Part shown: in pieces, positions 61,361-64,000 of the stretch
Position numbering within the stretch: the stretch's first letter is position 1
Layout: each line of letters opens with the position of its first letter
Notes under the pieces: model-generated
The model's input: only the letters and a program-made list of their open reading frames with translations
Database searches by the model: none
Told to the model about the DNA's origin: nothing
Origin: Chelonoidis abingdonii
Lineage: Eukaryota; Chordata; Testudines; Testudinidae
Length of the DNA stretch: 64,000 nucleotides
Reading direction: 5' to 3'
Assembly (NCBI RefSeq): GCF_003597395.2
Contig: NC_133771.1
Coordinates: 56,951,315-57,015,314, forward strand
Position numbers and translations under genes: made by a program

Positions 61361-64000
61361 TTCATTTTGTTACAACTTGGCATGTGCCCAGTAGAGGTAA
61401 TGATTCAGAAGTGTTTCTGGTTCTGTGATAGACTAGAACTGAAAATGGATTAGAGATTAAATGGATCAAAGAAGACAGAGAATGGGGTTGTGGCTCCTAA
61501 TTTCTAGTATAGTGAAGAGACAACTCCTTTTCCCAAACCCCTTAACCCCAGATGAGGGAAAGGCAATTGGATCCCAGCAACCATTCAGGGACCAAGTTCA
61601 CAGAGTTGGAGGTGAGGAGAATAGTAGCCCCTCAGCAGGTGGAACAGATTACAACAGTAGGATGACCTGCACTGGATAAATTATTTCCAGATGTGTTACT
61701 TAATAAAGCTGCAACCTACTTAAACTACATTCCTGGTGCCTTGTCTTTCTTCCGGTATTACCTGCGCAATACTACCAGGATCCATAGGGAAAAAAATCAC
61801 TGGCAATCCTTGCTACGCACCTTCAGCAAAGGATAGCATACAGGGTCTTTAGAGGACAGTTCCCTGGTACTTGCTGATATGCAGGTGCTTGAGCCCATTT
61901 TCAAGACCCTGAATACACCCAGAAACAGCCTGTCAGATTTCAGAGCAATTAGTAATGATACTGCCCCCAGCCCCTTGCACTCAAGAAGTGCTGGAGGCAG
62001 CATTGTGGCTGCTTCCTGCACATGGGCATTGGGGATCAAGAAGGGACTTTTCATTCACTCATCTCCATCTCCAACCCACCTATGCTGGAGCAGCCATCAT
62101 TTGTTCAAAGTGCTTCTGAGATATTATTTGCCTATGTTACCATCTCTTAAAAAAAGAATGTTATGTAGTTATGCTGGTGGGAAGTGGGATTGTTCCTTTT
62201 TGTGTTTAGGTCTGCTGGTTCACTTTTTGTTCTAAGGATTCTAGGCATATGTTTCTGGGTATCGCTGCTTGGTGTTCCATTGATGACAGCCACTTGTGGG
62301 AATGAAAATTTGCCACTATTTAGTAGAGTCTTATTGAATTTATGTTTCTAGGATATATCCCAACATTGCTTTTTGAGGGGGAATATAATAGATTATATAA
62401 TCAGGATTCTCCAGTAGCTGTTAGGGAACATTATGCTGATGGAGATAATGTCTCTTGGATGATATGTGACACTAAGGTTTTTACCTCTGGGGTTCATTAA
62501 AGATCCCATGTATGACGCAGAAGAGTTAGAGATATTAACCCCTATGTCCTGCTCAAACTCCAGCGTATGTAATTTCTAGAGTTTGTAGCAAAACTTTTTT
62601 CACCTGTTTTCGGGTTTTGGGGTCAACATGATAGTTAACATTTTAATCATGAATTCTTGCTCAAAAAGACCCAGGTTCATATTTATGTCAGAAAATTATT
62701 AACATCTATCTTTCTTTCAATACAGATATAAATTTGGTCCAAATCCTGCAGTCCATACTCAGTCAAAACTTCTATAGCGGTTATTAGTTACTTTGACTAA
62801 ATAAAGAGAGTACGCTTTGTCCCCATATGCATTACGTATGTGCTGTATAGTTTGTTACATGAAAAGTAATAAGCTTTGATTTTTGTGGTGGTTTTTGTTT
62901 TTGTTTTTTTTTCGGGGTAGGTAATATTCTGTGTTACCTATGCAGTTTTTCTCTGAAAGCTTCTAACATTGACAAAAAACAGCTTTCGGGAGCAAATCTG
63001 TGCTCCATAGAACATCTCAGCTTTTACAAAGAGACTGATAGGAGGGCAAATTGAAGTTTTATAATATGAATTTATAATATGTGAGCCAGCTGCTACAGGA
63101 ACACAGTCATTTCTATATTTTCTGTCATTTTGTTTACTATGCATTTCTCTATATATTCTTTATTTTAAATAAGATTTTATATTATGGTAATACTTCCTGC
63201 CAGGCAGTTTACCACCGTCAGGGGGAAGAAATCCTACACATCACTTTCTAAAAGGTCTGATACCCTTCTATTGGCATTTTTTAAAGGAATGCTGAAATTA
63301 AATGCATTGGCTAAGATTTTTTATCTAAGAGAAAAAGGAAATGCTGATTTTGCATCTGTAAACAAATGACATTGCAGATGATGTACCATTAATAACAGCT
63401 TCTGGAAGGATAGTCATAAACCGATACTGTAGTTGTTGTCTACAGTTGGCTATGGAATAAGAGAGGTTGGATGTAAGTGACCTGAAAAAAATATTGAGGC
63501 CCATGCTAAGTGAGTGACATCAGCGTTTTAGTGTAATGATATGGAACTCTGGAACTTGCAGTCATGATGCACAGTAATATTATCAGATGAATACTAATTC
63601 CGGACAGTTTAAGACTTTTCTGTTGCAATACTGTCTCCAGTTAACTTAGTGGACAAAATACAGGAGTGCATATTATAGAAATTAGAATTAGAATGTCAGG
63701 ATTTGTGAAAACATCATATGTCCTTTAACACATAAAAGCTCTAAAGCACAGACATCCAGGATTTAAAATGCACATTACTTCAGTTCATCATAATCTTAAC
63801 ACTTCAAGTATGCTTATATGGCCATGATATAATACTTGGTCTGCCTGCAAATCCATCTGTTTATCTGGCCAAGCTTTTTATTGTAATATTACCACCCAGT
63901 GTAATAATATTGTCATTGTGGCTTTACTGGGATGGATTATATGGAGCAGCTAAACTTAAAAATGAATGGTAATAAATTAATATTTTGATCACTGGCTACT

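Larger units (their letters stand above)
13129..64000 (+). other. Large ADGRB3 intron downstream of the TM2 exon, running to the window end
   Basis: Reading for the conserved TM3 exon of this subfamily (Phe-rich helix followed by Cys-Trp-Val-Leu-Thr-Glu-Ala-Trp) found no match, so the remaining sequence appears to be one intron of more than 50 kb plus the assembly gap. Repeats are annotated separately. Stretches where I recognise nothing beyond ordinary intronic sequence: 13129-14130, 14235-14985, 15095-20265, 21770-25110, 25200-26780, 28490-30360, 30450-31030, 32880-33230, 33500-35250, 37470-39005, 39090-42185, 42270-43620, 43990-45595, 45930-47830, 47990-50285, 50400-51425, 52150-55540, 57540-59310 and 61370-64000. 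Confidence 0.7.

Noticed and set aside
61461..61720. Possible processed retrogene with a 72-codon frame and nearby AATAAA
   Set aside because: No poly(A) tract, target duplication or recognisable protein.
1..64000. CRISPR arrays, bacterial operons, rRNA genes, or a hidden gene cluster
   Set aside because: No regularly spaced direct repeats, no ribosome-binding-site-led gene series, and the splice structure is plainly vertebrate.

Overview
The window is vertebrate nuclear DNA, AT-rich and dense in retrotransposon and MITE debris. The repeats point to a turtle: CR1 LINE 3' ends in both orientations, hAT-type and mariner-type MITEs, a solo LTR, old MIR-type SINEs and many short near-palindromic elements. 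I recognise these families from general knowledge of chelonian genomes, so 'turtle' is an inference (about 0.85).

The only protein-coding gene I can support is an internal piece of an adhesion GPCR on the + strand, best matched to ADGRB3 (BAI3). Three consecutive exons have correct splice sites and matching phases: 7746-7872 (end of the GAIN domain with the GPS motif and tethered agonist), 9520-9623 (linker and TM1) and 13026-13128 (intracellular loop 1, TM2, start of extracellular loop 1). The upstream exon lies before base 1 or was missed. No downstream exon (TM3 onward) was found, so the intron starting at 13129 appears to run more than 50 kb to the end of the window.

Region by region: 1-6720 is intron with sparse old repeats. 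About 6721-7720 is a CpG-enriched, GC-rich block just upstream of the GPS exon, a candidate internal promoter that would give a receptor lacking the N-terminal fragment. 7746-13128 is the exon cluster. 13129-64000 is one large intron holding a solo LTR (20275-21055, 5-bp target duplication), a 354-bp hAT-type MITE (27300-27653), a nested hAT complex (31039-32273) with three separate perfect 8-bp target duplications, two oppositely oriented copies of a mariner-type MITE (32670-32870, 59314-59510), a CR1-into-CR1 block (36425-37462), an antisense RT fragment of a non-CR1 LINE (about 51430-52140), a sense CR1 copy (55945-56677), and a 69-bp-arm inverted repeat (59779-59936). A 100-base assembly gap lies at 44852-44951.

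Nearly all other open reading frames are chance or repeat-encoded. I found no CRISPR array, operon, rRNA gene or convincing tRNA gene, and no clear unknown biological system. The most interesting biology is the possible intragenic promoter beside the GPS exon and the readable insertion history of the nested MITEs.
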